Shown here one piece after another: positions 33,307 through 43,500 of a stretch of DNA of 64,000 nucleotides. The notes beneath the pieces were generated by a model. It made no database searches. It saw nothing but the letters and a program-made list of their open reading frames with translations, and was not told where the DNA came from. Made by a program: the position numbers and the translations under genes. Source of the DNA: Amanita rubescens (taxonomy: Eukaryota > Basidiomycota > Agaricomycetes > Agaricales > Amanitaceae); contig WION01000090.1 in the NCBI GenBank assembly GCA_015039365.1, forward strand, positions 110,127-174,126, given 5' to 3'. Position 1 is the first letter of the stretch, and each line of letters opens with the position of its first letter.

Positions 33307-34859
33307 GTGAGTTTCTGACTTTTCTGTTGTGATCAGCCCCTCACAGCTCACCTCTGCTCTTCACAGCGAGTGAGTTTGTGACTTTTCTGTTGTGATCAGC
33401 CCCTCACAGCTCACCTCTGCTCTTCACAGGGAGTGAGTTTGTGACTTTTCTGTTGTGATCAGCCCCTCACAGCTCACCTCTGCTCTTTGCAGAAAGTGAG
33501 TTTCTGACTTTTCTGTTGTGATCAGCCCCTCACAGCTCACCTCTGCTCTTCGCAGAAAGTGAGTTTCTGACTTTTCTGTTGTGATCAGCCCCTCACAGCT
33601 CACCTCTGCTCTTTGCAGAAAGTGAGTTTCTGACTTTTCTGTTGTGATCAGCCCCTCACAGCTCACCTCTGCTCTTCACAGGGAGTGAGTTTGTGACTTT
33701 TCTGTTGTGATCAGCCCCTCACAGCTCACCTCTGCTCTTCACAGTTTGTGAGTTTCTGACTTTTCTGTTGTGATCAGCCCCTCACAGCTCACCTCTGCTC
33801 TTCACAGGAAGTGAGTTTCTGACTTTTCTGTTGTGATCAGCCCCTCACAGCTCACCTCTGCTCTTCACAGCTTGTGAGTTTCTGACTTTTCTGTTGTGAT
33901 CAGCCCCTCACAGCTCACCTCTGCTCTTCACAGCTTGTGAGTTTCTGACTTTTCTGTTGTGATCAGCCCCTCACAGCTCACCTCTGCTCTTCACAGGAAG
34001 TGAGTTTCTGACTTTTCTGTTGTGATCAGCCACTCAGAGCTCACCTCTGCTCTTCACAGCAAGTGAGTTTCTGACTTTTCTGTTGTGATCAGCCCCTCAC
34101 AGCTCACCTCTGCTCTTCACAGGAAGTGAGTTTCTGACTTTTCTGTTGTGATCAGCCCCTCACAGCTCACCTCTGCTCTTCACAGTTTGTGAGTTTCTGA
34201 CTTTTCTGTTGTGATCAGCCCCTCACAGCTCACCTCTGCTCTTCACAGTTTCTGAGTTTGTGACTTTTCTGTTGTGATCAGCCCCTCACAGCTCACCTCT
34301 GCTCTTCACAGTTTGTGAGTTTCTGACTTTTCTGTTGTGATCAGCCCCTCACAGCACACCTCTGCTCTTCACAGCGAGTGAGTTTGTGACTTTTCTGTTG
34401 TGATCAGCCCCTCACAGCTCACCTCTGCTCTTCACAGTTTGTGAGTTTCTGACTTTTCTGTTGTGATCAGCCCCTCACAGCTCACCTCTGCTCTTCACAG
34501 GAAGTGAGTTTCTGACTTTTCTGTTGTGATCAGCCCCTCACAGCTCACCTCTGCTCTTCACAGCGAGTGAGTTTGTGACTTTTCTGTTGTGATCAGCCCC
34601 TCACAGCTCACCTCTGCTCTTCACAGGAAGCGAGTTTCTGACTTTTCTGTTGTGATCAGCCCCTCACAGCTCACCTCTGCTCTTCACAGGAAGCGAGTTT
34701 CTAACTTTTCTGTTGTGATCAGCCCCTCACAGCTCACCTCTGCTTTTCACAGTTTGTGAGTTTGTGACTTTTCTGTTGTGATCAGCCCCTCACAGCTCAC
34801 CTCTGCTCTTCACAGTTTGTGAGTTTCTGACTTTTCTGTTGTGATCAGCCCCTCACAGC
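33307..34859 (+). repeat. 63-bp intron/one-codon-exon array, copy 2, left part
   Basis: Same 60-nt intron unit as 17,881-19,956. Triplets at 33,304 + 63n up to 34,816: TTT 7, GAA 6, AAA 4, CGA 3, GGA 2, CTT 2, CAA 1. Acceptors vary slightly (TTTGCAG and TTCGCAG at three sites). The array is cut by the 5' LTR at 34,860. Confidence 0.9.
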
Positions 34860-35187
34860 TGTCAAGCCCCTGTTTTACTCCTTGATACACCGCATGCTTC
34901 GTGCATGTACTGACTCATGTACCCTACGCCCTATGACATAGTATGACTCATACCCTGTACCCTATGACTCATACCCTACGCCCATGATAGTATATAAGTA
35001 GTGTACATTGTGGTAGATACGCTAAGCAACAAGCTAGTCTTTCCTTGGACAGCTCGGAGCTCCTCCCTCTTAAACTTTGCCTTGAACCTTGACGGTTCTC
35101 GTATTCGCCCTCGCTGCTTGACACAGTCAGCAGTAGCCACCTAGTGATTGAGTCTTGTGTTGTGTAGCCTGTCTAAGGCTCGTGACA
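34860..35187 (+). repeat. 5' LTR
   Basis: 328 bp, TG...CA ends. Contains a TATATAAG box at about 34,991, which probably drives the element's transcript, and internal short repeats of the type ACTCATACCCT. Confidence 0.95.
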
Positions 35188-35345
35188 TAAGCTTGTTGCT
35201 TTTCTTCACACCACTCACCACGGAATTCCTACGAATTTTCCTTGCTATCGCCCTGATAGCACACCTCACATACCTCTACCTTGTAGCAGTTTATATTGCA
35301 CAAGTACATCAACAACTCTACACAACCCCAAACACCCGTTAAACC

Positions 35346-36683
35346 ATGGCCCTCCCAGCTGCGCTCACTGCGATCGCACTGGCAGGATTTACCTACCTCA
35401 TGAGACGAAACAGAATGCAGATTGTTCAACCGGCCTTCGACGAGGCAGGAAATATCATTGGAGCAACCTCGACAACGGCCGTACCCACCATGGAAACTAT
35501 TGCAACGGAAACAGAAGATGCGACAGTTGCTGCCGCAGCTATGGGCGCAAGTATCGCAACCGTCATAGAACAGTTACGGGTACAAAACGAAAACTTTGAA
35601 CGACAACTAGCGGAACAACAACAAGAGTTTGAAAGACAACTCGGACGAGAACGACGTGCTGCAGAACGAGCTGACAGAGACGCCGACAGACTTAGGACAC
35701 GACCGCCAGAACTAAAGATAGAACCACCGGAACACTATGAAGGAGAACCGGCGGAAATCGACTCATGGCTCAGAAGGATGAACTACTACTTCGTCCAAGT
35801 AAGGTTAACGGAAGACATCGCGCGAGTTACGTATGCGATCCAACGAATCCGAAAAGGGAAAGGGAACCGAGCATCGAATTGGGCAAATGGAAAAATAGGA
35901 GAAATTGCACAAAACGATGAAGAAAGGATTAGATTCGCCACGACCTATCCCGGACGAACATGCACGCATTACCAAGCATGTACGGAAGTCCCGGCGGAAG
36001 CTGCAACGGTCGATCATCCGGAATGGGAAAGATACGAATTTATCCACAAACCGCCCTTCGTAAACTGGAACGCATTCGCAGAGGAAGCAAGACAATACTT
36101 CCTAACAACGGAAACGCGCGACGAAGCCATAAAGAAACTCCGGGAGTTGAAACAAGGAGAAAAAACCATCGAAGAATATATCATTGAATTCAAAGGATGG
36201 GCTCAACTCTCCGGATTCGACGAGATCGCACTAATCGATCAATTTAAAAAGGGCATTAAAATCGGAGTAGGCCGAAGGGTAATTGAACTAGGAAACCCCG
36301 GAGACGGTAGCGCGCCAGGACAACTCCAAGCATGGTACGCCAGAGCCACGGAAATAGAAAAACAATTCCGAGAAGCCGAAAGATACTATGGTAAAAGAGA
36401 ATTCAAGGTCACAAGGACAAATGCGCAAGCCGGGCCAAGCCAAACAAAAAGGGAAACAATTACGGTTAAAGTCAAAGACGAAAACGCGATGGATGTTGAC
36501 CAGACTCCGACAACCCGTCCTCCACCTAAATGTTATAACTGTGGAAAAATCGGTCACATCGCAAAATACTGCAAAGGGAAAACCGTGATTAGAAGGCAAG
36601 CTGTAGGAGACTACTTCGGATCAATGACCGAAGAAGAAAAGACGGAAATGAAAGAGAAGTTGGGTTTTGTGAGAGATCAGTGA
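35346..36683 (+). CDS. gag: Gag of the Ty3/gypsy element
   Basis: 445 codons from ATG at 35,346. A hydrophobic N-terminal segment is followed by a charged coiled-coil-like stretch (residues about 80-120), a retrotransposon-gag capsid-type domain (EIDSWLRRMNYYF onward) and a CCHC zinc knuckle CYNCGKIGHIAKYC near residue 397. Pol overlaps the gag stop by four bases in the -1 frame, consistent with expression by ribosomal frameshifting. Confidence 0.9.
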   Translation: MALPAALTAIALAGFTYLMRRNRMQIVQPAFDEAGNIIGATSTTAVPTMETIATETEDATVAAAAMGASIATVIEQLRVQNENFERQLAEQQQEFERQLGRERRAAERADRDADRLRTRPPELKIEPPEHYEGEPAEIDSWLRRMNYYFVQVRLTEDIARVTYAIQRIRKGKGNRASNWANGKIGEIAQNDEERIRFATTYPGRTCTHYQACTEVPAEAATVDHPEWERYEFIHKPPFVNWNAFAEEARQYFLTTETRDEAIKKLRELKQGEKTIEEYIIEFKGWAQLSGFDEIALIDQFKKGIKIGVGRRVIELGNPGDGSAPGQLQAWYARATEIEKQFREAERYYGKREFKVTRTNAQAGPSQTKRETITVKVKDENAMDVDQTPTTRPPPKCYNCGKIGHIAKYCKGKTVIRRQAVGDYFGSMTEEEKTEMKEKLGFVRDQ

Positions 36684-39600
36684 AGGATAGTCCCTCTTCA
36701 TTGATCTCCGATCGATGTATTTACGAATCTCTAGTACCTTCCGAATATGTATCCCTTGAATCAATAATATACGAGGTGAAACAAAAGGAAGGAAAGATTC
36801 GAAACACGTCGATAAGGGACAAAACAAGCAAACTCAGGAATTCATCGTCCGCATGGATGATAAGGCAATTATGGAAATACCCGGAACAAGGAGTTACGCA
36901 ACTAAGAACGTTCGCCCACCAAACCTTTAGAGAACAAATTGATGAAGAACTAATCAATAAAATCAATGATCTCGGAGAAGAAGAGGCGATCTGGTACCTG
37001 CGAAAACTCAGAGAACCACAATGGATCGGAGCGTCAGGACACAGGGAAATGGACATACGAATCATCCTCACCACCCTGGATACAGAAGAAAGCTTCGATA
37101 CCATAGCATTAATCGACAGCGGATGCATGATGTCTGCGATATCCAAACAATTTGTCGAGGAACACAAAATTAACACAACCAAACTACCACGAGCAATAAC
37201 CGCTACCAACGCCGACGGAACGTTAAACGTCGGAGGAAAGATAACGGACATGGTCACGATCAAAATGAGAATTTACGACCATGAAGAAACGCTAGAACTG
37301 GCAGTGGTAAATATTGGAAAAAAAGACGTATTCCTCGGACATGATTGGCTAGAACATCACAACCCAGAAATCGAATGGAGAAAGGCCCAAATAAAATTCT
37401 CAAAATGTCCAGGAGAATGTTACGACGAATCATGGGTCGGAGAACCAGAAGATGAAATCGATCAATATAATCCGGAAGAAGATAAGATACTGGCCATTGA
37501 TATTGATCGACCCGAATTCATACGACACGTCGATCTCCCTTGGATAAAAGTACGAGCAAAATCAAACTTTGCCACTGATATTGCAGGAGCCAACCAAATC
37601 GAGAGAACCTGGAAAGAAATAGTGCCGGAAGTCTATCGCGACTACAAGGAAGTATTCGAAAAACAGACATTCGACCAATTACCGCCGAGAAGGGCATGGG
37701 ACCACGCAATTGAATTAACGCCAGGAGCGAAAATGGTGGATTGCAAAATATACCCGTTAAACCCAGAAGAGCAAAAACAGTTAGACGAATTCCTAAAAGA
37801 ACAATTAGAAACAGGAAGGATCAAACCAAGTAAATCACCCATGGCATCGCCATTCTTCTTCGTAAAAAAGAAAGACGGAAAACTACGACCAGTCCAAGAT
37901 TATCGGAAATTAAATGAAATGACTATCAAAAACAGATATCCATTACCGTTAATCTCGGAATTAATCGACAAGTTATCCGAAGCAAAATACTTCTCGAAGA
38001 TGGACGTAAGATGGGGATACAACAACATCAGAATCAAAGAAGGAGACGAATGGAAAGCCGCGTTCCGAACGAATCGTGGATTATTCGAACCACTGGTAAT
38101 GTTCTTTGGATTAACCAATTCACCGGCAACATTCCAAACAATGATGAACGATATCTTTAGGGAAGAAATCGCAGAAGGATGGGTCGTAATCTATATGGAT
38201 GACATCCTAGTGTTCTCAAAAGACAAGAAAGAACATCAAGGACAAGTCAAGAGAATCCTCGAAAAACTACGACAACACCAACTTTCCTTAAAAGCAGAGA
38301 AATGTTACTTCGAACAAGAAGAGATTGAATTCCTAGGATTAATCATTTCAAATAAAGGAATACGAATGGACCCTAATAAAGTGAAAGCGATAGCCGAATG
38401 GCCAACGCCAACGACGAAAAGGGAACTTCAGCAATTCCTCGGATTTGTCAATTTCTATCGAAGGTTCATTAAAGGCTTTGCGAAAATAGCGAAAGCATTA
38501 ACGAAACTTACGGGAAAAATTGAATGGTTATGGACGGAATTACAACAAGAAGCGTTCGAAGGATTAAAAAAGGAAATCGCCTCCGAAAGAGTCCTCATCA
38601 TCCCTAAACCAGGAAGGCCCTTCCGGATGGAAACAGACGCATCGGACTTTGCGATCGCGGCGATACTTTCTCAACTCGACGACGACGGAATTTGGAAACC
38701 CGTAGCATTCATATCGAAAGCATTAAACGACGCAGAAAGAAATTACGAAGTATATGATAAAGAAATGCTAGCGGTAATGCAAGGATTTTACGATTGGGCT
38801 CACTACCTAAAAGGAACAGAAACGGTAACGGAAGTATTGACAGATCATCAAAATCTTACGTATTTCCGAAAACCACAAAACCTGAACAGGAGACAAGCCC
38901 GATGGATCATGGATCTACAGGAATATAACTTCGTCATAAAACATCGATCCGGGAAAACGAATACTAAAGCCGATATACTATCTAGAAGAGCCGGACATCC
39001 GAAAGGGGAAAACGATAACGAAGGAATCATTCTCCTAAAAGAAGATATATTCGGAAAAGTAGAAATCAGAATAGATGACGAAAGTTACAAATGGCTAAGT
39101 ATTCGACAAGAAATTCGTAACACACACCGTCGATATTTCGATAAACAAGTAACCAAGGGAATAAAAGAAAAGGACCCGGATTTCAAATACGATACCCTCG
39201 ATCAATGCTGGGAATGGAAAGGACGAATATATGTACCAGCAAAACCAGAAATCCGAGAAAGGGTAATCAGCTCGAACCATGATGTAAAAACGGCAGGACA
39301 TCCAGGAGTCGCAAAAACTCTGGAATTAACAACAAGAGGATTCTGGTGGCCTAACATGAAACGGGACATTGAAACGTACATCAAAGCATGTCATCAATGC
39401 CAGATCAATAAACCCGATAGACAACCACGAGCGGCGCCGCTACAACCAAATGAAATCCCGTCGGAACCGTGGGCAGTAATCAGCGTGGACCTTATCGGAC
39501 CGTTAGTACCGTCAAAAGGAAAAGATATGATCTTGGTAATTGTCGATCGATTCTCGAAAAAGGCTTACTTCATTCCATGTAACACAACGATAACATCGCA

Positions 39601-40768
39601 AGGAGTAGCAAACCTTTATCGGGAACATATATTCAAGGAACAAGGATTACCAAAGAAAGTCATATCAGATCGAGGAACGCAATTCGTATCCGGATTCATG
39701 AAGGGATTATACCAAATATTAGGAATAGAAGCAAACCCTTCAACGGCGTACCATCCACAAACGGACGGACAAACGGAACGAGTAAATCAAGAACTGGAAG
39801 AATATCTGCGAATGTATGTAAACAAAAAACAAGACGATTGGACAGATTGGCTTCCTATAGCTCAATTCTGCCATAACGATCGACGACATTCGGCGACAGG
39901 GTTCTCCCCTTTCATGATTACAACGGGAAGAAATCCATTTAAAGGAACGGAAGGTAAAACGGAAACGACGAACCACTCGGCTGCGGAATATATCGAAAGG
40001 TTCAAAGAGACATGGAAAACGGTGAAAGCGAACTTGGAACAGGCCGCGGAACGGATGAAAAGACAACACGATAAACACGTCAAACCATCCCGACGATATC
40101 AACCAGGAGACCGAGTATATCTAGATGCGTCTAAAATTAAAACAACAAGGACATCGAAAAAACTCGACGCAAAGTTCCACGGACCCTTCAAAGTAATTTC
40201 CGAGGTAGGGAAATCAGCGTATAAATTGGAATTACCACCGACATGGGGGATACACGACGTCTTCCACGAGTCGAAACTTAAACCAGTTTACAAACCACAA
40301 TTCCCGGCGCAGCAAGAAAACGAACCACGGCCGCCACCGGAAATTATTAATGGACGTGAAGAACATGAAGTAGAAGCGGTGAAAGGGGTAAGAAAAACGA
40401 GGCAAGGGAAACGTTTCCTAGTGAAATGGAAAGGATTACCCGAAGAAGAGAACACCTGGGAACCCGAGGAACACATGGAAAACGCGAAGAAGGCAATAAA
40501 GGAATACTATAAGAAAAACCCTTCAGCGTTACGACAAAACAAACCCCTTCCTCTCCTTCCCCCATCGTCCCTATCTCCAACCCCCTCTGGACCACCGACG
40601 CCGACACCTCCGCACCTCCTTCCCCTCTATGTTCCGCATCCGCGCCTTTATGGGTGGGATGACAAGGCCTTCGACGAAGAATACCGACGAAAACTCGAAG
40701 GGAACTGGCAACGCTGGAAGAGCGCACGCGAAGAAGCGAATTCGTCGCAAGGACCCACACCAGTTTAA
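36680..40768 (+). CDS. pol: Pol polyprotein: protease, reverse transcriptase, RNase H, integrase, chromodomain
   Basis: Single open frame of 1,362 codons, in the -1 frame relative to gag. Domains in order: aspartic protease (IDSG, Asp at residue 146), reverse transcriptase with YMDD at 505-508, RNase H (ETDASDFAIAAIL; TDHQNLTYF), integrase with an HHCC zinc finger (HDVKTAGHPG...CHQCQINK) and catalytic Asp937, Asp997 and Glu1033 (35 residues between the last two), and a C-terminal chromodomain starting near residue 1230 (FLVKWKGL). The order RT-RH-IN-chromodomain places it among chromoviruses. No lesion is visible, so it may be active. Confidence 0.95.
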   Translation: MKDSPSSLISDRCIYESLVPSEYVSLESIIYEVKQKEGKIRNTSIRDKTSKLRNSSSAWMIRQLWKYPEQGVTQLRTFAHQTFREQIDEELINKINDLGEEEAIWYLRKLREPQWIGASGHREMDIRIILTTLDTEESFDTIALIDSGCMMSAISKQFVEEHKINTTKLPRAITATNADGTLNVGGKITDMVTIKMRIYDHEETLELAVVNIGKKDVFLGHDWLEHHNPEIEWRKAQIKFSKCPGECYDESWVGEPEDEIDQYNPEEDKILAIDIDRPEFIRHVDLPWIKVRAKSNFATDIAGANQIERTWKEIVPEVYRDYKEVFEKQTFDQLPPRRAWDHAIELTPGAKMVDCKIYPLNPEEQKQLDEFLKEQLETGRIKPSKSPMASPFFFVKKKDGKLRPVQDYRKLNEMTIKNRYPLPLISELIDKLSEAKYFSKMDVRWGYNNIRIKEGDEWKAAFRTNRGLFEPLVMFFGLTNSPATFQTMMNDIFREEIAEGWVVIYMDDILVFSKDKKEHQGQVKRILEKLRQHQLSLKAEKCYFEQEEIEFLGLIISNKGIRMDPNKVKAIAEWPTPTTKRELQQFLGFVNFYRRFIKGFAKIAKALTKLTGKIEWLWTELQQEAFEGLKKEIASERVLIIPKPGRPFRMETDASDFAIAAILSQLDDDGIWKPVAFISKALNDAERNYEVYDKEMLAVMQGFYDWAHYLKGTETVTEVLTDHQNLTYFRKPQNLNRRQARWIMDLQEYNFVIKHRSGKTNTKADILSRRAGHPKGENDNEGIILLKEDIFGKVEIRIDDESYKWLSIRQEIRNTHRRYFDKQVTKGIKEKDPDFKYDTLDQCWEWKGRIYVPAKPEIRERVISSNHDVKTAGHPGVAKTLELTTRGFWWPNMKRDIETYIKACHQCQINKPDRQPRAAPLQPNEIPSEPWAVISVDLIGPLVPSKGKDMILVIVDRFSKKAYFIPCNTTITSQGVANLYREHIFKEQGLPKKVISDRGTQFVSGFMKGLYQILGIEANPSTAYHPQTDGQTERVNQELEEYLRMYVNKKQDDWTDWLPIAQFCHNDRRHSATGFSPFMITTGRNPFKGTEGKTETTNHSAAEYIERFKETWKTVKANLEQAAERMKRQHDKHVKPSRRYQPGDRVYLDASKIKTTRTSKKLDAKFHGPFKVISEVGKSAYKLELPPTWGIHDVFHESKLKPVYKPQFPAQQENEPRPPPEIINGREEHEVEAVKGVRKTRQGKRFLVKWKGLPEEENTWEPEEHMENAKKAIKEYYKKNPSALRQNKPLPLLPPSSLSPTPSGPPTPTPPHLLPLYVPHPRLYGWDDKAFDEEYRRKLEGNWQRWKSAREEANSSQGPTPV

Positions 40769-41122
40769 AGTGACTGATACCTGTAGCAACAAGATCCGAT
40801 ACGAACAGGGAGAGAAAAAGAAAGAAACAACGAGGAATCGGGAGAGGACGCGCCTAGGCAAGATCATGGGTGACGCCTCGAACGAGGAATCGCGAGATGT
40901 CAATAGGGTATTCGGTGAACCCTGGAGACGGACCCCTACGTGGAAAGTCGAAAGGCCTAACCTTAGCACTCGATAGTAACCTCCCGTCGGCATTGGACGC
41001 AGGTCTGGTAACGGGTAAAGACGAAGGAGCATCAGGAAGAACGTGAGTGCCAATTGTCATACCATCGAATTTTTGGATCCCTTTCCAGTTCGTCTGGAAT
41101 CCGAACCTTGAAACGGAGGCTA

Positions 41123-41450
41123 TGTCAAGCCCCTGTTTTACTCCTTGATACACCGCATGCTTCGTGCATGTACTGACTCATGTACCCTACGCCCTATGAC
41201 ATAGTATGACTCATACCCTGTACCCTATGACTCATACCCTACGCCCATGATAGTATATAAGTAGTGTACATTGTGGTAGATACGCTAAGCAACAAGCTAG
41301 TCTTTCCTTGGACAGCTCGGAGCTCCTCCCTCTTAAACTTTGCCTTGAACCTTGACGGTTCTCGTATTCGCCCTCGCTGCTTGACACAGTCAGCAGTAGC
41401 CACCTAGTGATTGAGTCTTGTGTTGTGTAGCCTGTCTAAGGCTCGTGACA
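41123..41450 (+). repeat. 3' LTR
   Basis: Same 328 bp as the 5' LTR. The 354 bp between the pol stop and this LTR contain no recognisable domain. Confidence 0.95.
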
Positions 41451-42484
41451 ACAGCACACCTCTGCTCTTCACAGAAAGTGAGTTTGTGACTTTTCTGTTG
41501 TGATCAGCCCCTCACAGCTCACCTCTGCTCTTCACAGTTTGTGAGTTTCTGACTTTTCTGTTGTGATCAGCCCCTCACAGCACACCTCTGCTCTTCACAG
41601 CAAGTGAGTTTCTGACTTTTCTGTTGTGATCAGCCCCTCACAGCTCACCTCTGCTCTTCACAGTTTGTGAGTTTCTGACTTTTCTGTTGTGATCAGCCCC
41701 TCAGAGCTCACCTCTGCTCTTCACAGGAAGTGAGTTTGTGACTTTTCTGTTGTGATCAGCCCCTCACAGCTCACCTCTGCTCTTCACAGCTTGTGAGTTT
41801 CTGACTTTTCTGTTGTGATCACTCCCTCACAGCTCACCTCTGCTCTTCACAGGAAGTGAGTTTCTGACTTTTCTGTTGTGATCAGCCCCTCACAGCTCAC
41901 CTCTGCTCTTCACAGGAAGTGAGTTTCTGACTTTTCTGTTGTGATCACTCCCTCACAGCTCACCTCTGCTCTTCACAGGAAGTGAGTTTCTGACTTTTCT
42001 GTTGTGATCAGCCCCTCACAGCTCACCTCTGCTCTTCACAGGAAGTGAGTTTCTGACTTTTCTGTTGTGATCAGCCCCTCACAGCTCACCTCTGCTCTTC
42101 ACAGGACGTGAGTTTCTGAGTTTCTGTTGTGATCAGCCCCTCACAGCTCACCTCTGCTCTTCACAGCAAGTGAGTTTCTGACTTTTCTGTTGTGATCAGC
42201 CCCTCACAGCTCACCTCTGCTCTTCACAGCGAGTGAGTTTCTGACTTTTCTGTTGTGATCAGCCCCTCACAGCTCACCTCTGCTCTTCACAGAGAGTGAG
42301 TTTCTGACTTTTCTGTTGTGATCAGCCCCTCACAGCTCACCTCTGCTCTTCACAGGAAGTGAGTTTCTGACTTTTCTGTTGTGATCAGCCCCTCACAGCT
42401 CACCTCTTCTCTTCACAGGATGTGAGTTTCTGACTTTTCTGTTGTGATCAGTCCCTCACAGCTCACCTTTGCTCTTCACAGGAT
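41451..42484 (+). repeat. 63-bp intron/one-codon-exon array, copy 2, right part
   Basis: The array resumes after the 3' LTR. Triplets from 41,475 to 42,482: GAA 6, TTT 2, CAA 2, GAT 2, and one each of AAA, CTT, GAC, CGA and AGA. One unit is 62 bp long (after 42,105). Acidic codons dominate, unlike copy 1, whose array is rich in Gln, Gly, Val, Leu and Phe codons. Confidence 0.9.
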
Positions 42485-43189
42485 GTGAGTTTCCAAACTT
42501 GGGACCCCACAAAATCAATATTTGATTGCTTTTCAAACCTTGCATTCTTTTTTTGAAATGCATTTGTAGAATGTACACTGTGCTACTATGTTTTGTGGTT
42601 TCCACTCTTTCTGAATTCCTTCCTGTCTCTTACTGCTAATATTTGTCACTAATTGCCTTCATGTGGTTTTATAGGACCTTCATTTGCAGCAATGCTTCAA
42701 ACTTGTCTTGCAATTTATGCCAGAATCACAGGTGTGGCACAGGCTTTGTTACAATCTGTTGTTGCCTTATCATCAAACTTCTTAGGCCTCTTATCAACTT
42801 CAAGCTATCTGGATTGGCCTTGGTGTGTTTTTACATTCTCTGCCACTGCCATTAATGTCTTAGTATGTTTCATAGTGGCTGAGGCTATTGCAGATATCTC
42901 CTTGTTCACCTCTCTCTCAGTATCCCATGAGGAGGACTTCAGGAAGGCTTTTGACTTCTGTGTAAATGCAGTGTCATATCTGAAACTGAAGTCTACTGTG
43001 GAACAATGGCAGTCTTCTATCACTGACACCAATGTAGTCTTGGACATCCTGAAGGAGAATAGGGACAATTACAAGTTGTTGGTACTGCAGTGAAGCAGGG
43101 TTGACATGTATAATGTATAAATGCATATTATCATAGGTCACAATGATCCCGGGCCCCAGGCTTGGTAGCGTGAAATCATTTTCGAGTCT

Positions 43190-43460
43190 CTCAAATCTCG
43201 ATTGACTCATCGAATCACAGCCCCCAACAGGTCGCTCATTGCTCTATCTTCAAACAATGCCATACAGCCTATACAGGTTACTATGAGTCTACATGCCGCA
43301 ACTTTTGCCCCGGGACGAAACTCATCTGAAGCGAAGGAAGCGAAATCTACTAGTAAAGCTTAGCAACTTGTGTTGTTATGTGAACCGGTGTCCCTGGCAA
43401 CTTCTTTGTTTATCAAGTATCACGCCAATTCCACTTTGTTATGCCTGAGTTAAGCACTTC
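43190..43460 (+). pseudogene. F-box-like gene 3' relic, unit 2
   Basis: Duplicate of 20,660-20,960 with a few substitutions. It is frameshifted and lies tail to tail with the Hsp70-like pseudogene. Confidence 0.55.
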
Positions 43461-43500
43461 TCATTCTAGATGCATATTTCCATCGTGCGACTCTAGGTAT

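Larger units (their letters stand above)
34860..41450 (+). mobile_element. Complete Ty3/gypsy LTR retrotransposon (chromovirus)
   Basis: The 6,591-bp element is bounded by two 328-bp LTRs (34,860-35,187 and 41,123-41,450), beginning TGTCAAGC and ending GTGACA, which I read as identical. The 5-bp target duplication ACAGC lies at 34,855-34,859 and 41,451-41,455. The gag and pol frames are both intact. A primer-binding site is not obvious after the 5' LTR. The insertion lies in an intron of the GTPase G2 duplicate, in the same orientation. Identical LTRs indicate very recent transposition. Confidence 0.95.
30546..43093 (+). pseudogene. GTPase G2 with one-codon exons, copy 2, broken and split by a retrotransposon
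   Basis: Exon 1 begins at 30,546 and the exon structure follows copy 1. Three single-base insertions (about 31,178, 31,303 and 31,354) break the G domain around KLF...TKMD. The tiny-exon chain starts with CCC at 31,902 after HML and continues through the same older exons. It then has 25 triplets at 63-bp steps from 33,304 to 34,816, a Ty3/gypsy element inside the next intron, 17 more triplets from 41,475 to 42,482, AAT at 42,570, and final exons 42,675-42,731, 42,786-42,822 and 42,864-43,093. The final exon has in-frame codon gains relative to copy 1 (EEDF, EQWQSS). Donor decay: CTGAGT at 34,252 and GCGAGT at 34,630 and 34,693. Confidence 0.65.

Noticed and set aside
33424..33666. Minus-strand ORF of repeated peptide within the array
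   Set aside because: It is the translation of the 63-bp repeat (63 is a multiple of 3), starts inside the array and has no counterpart in copy 1.
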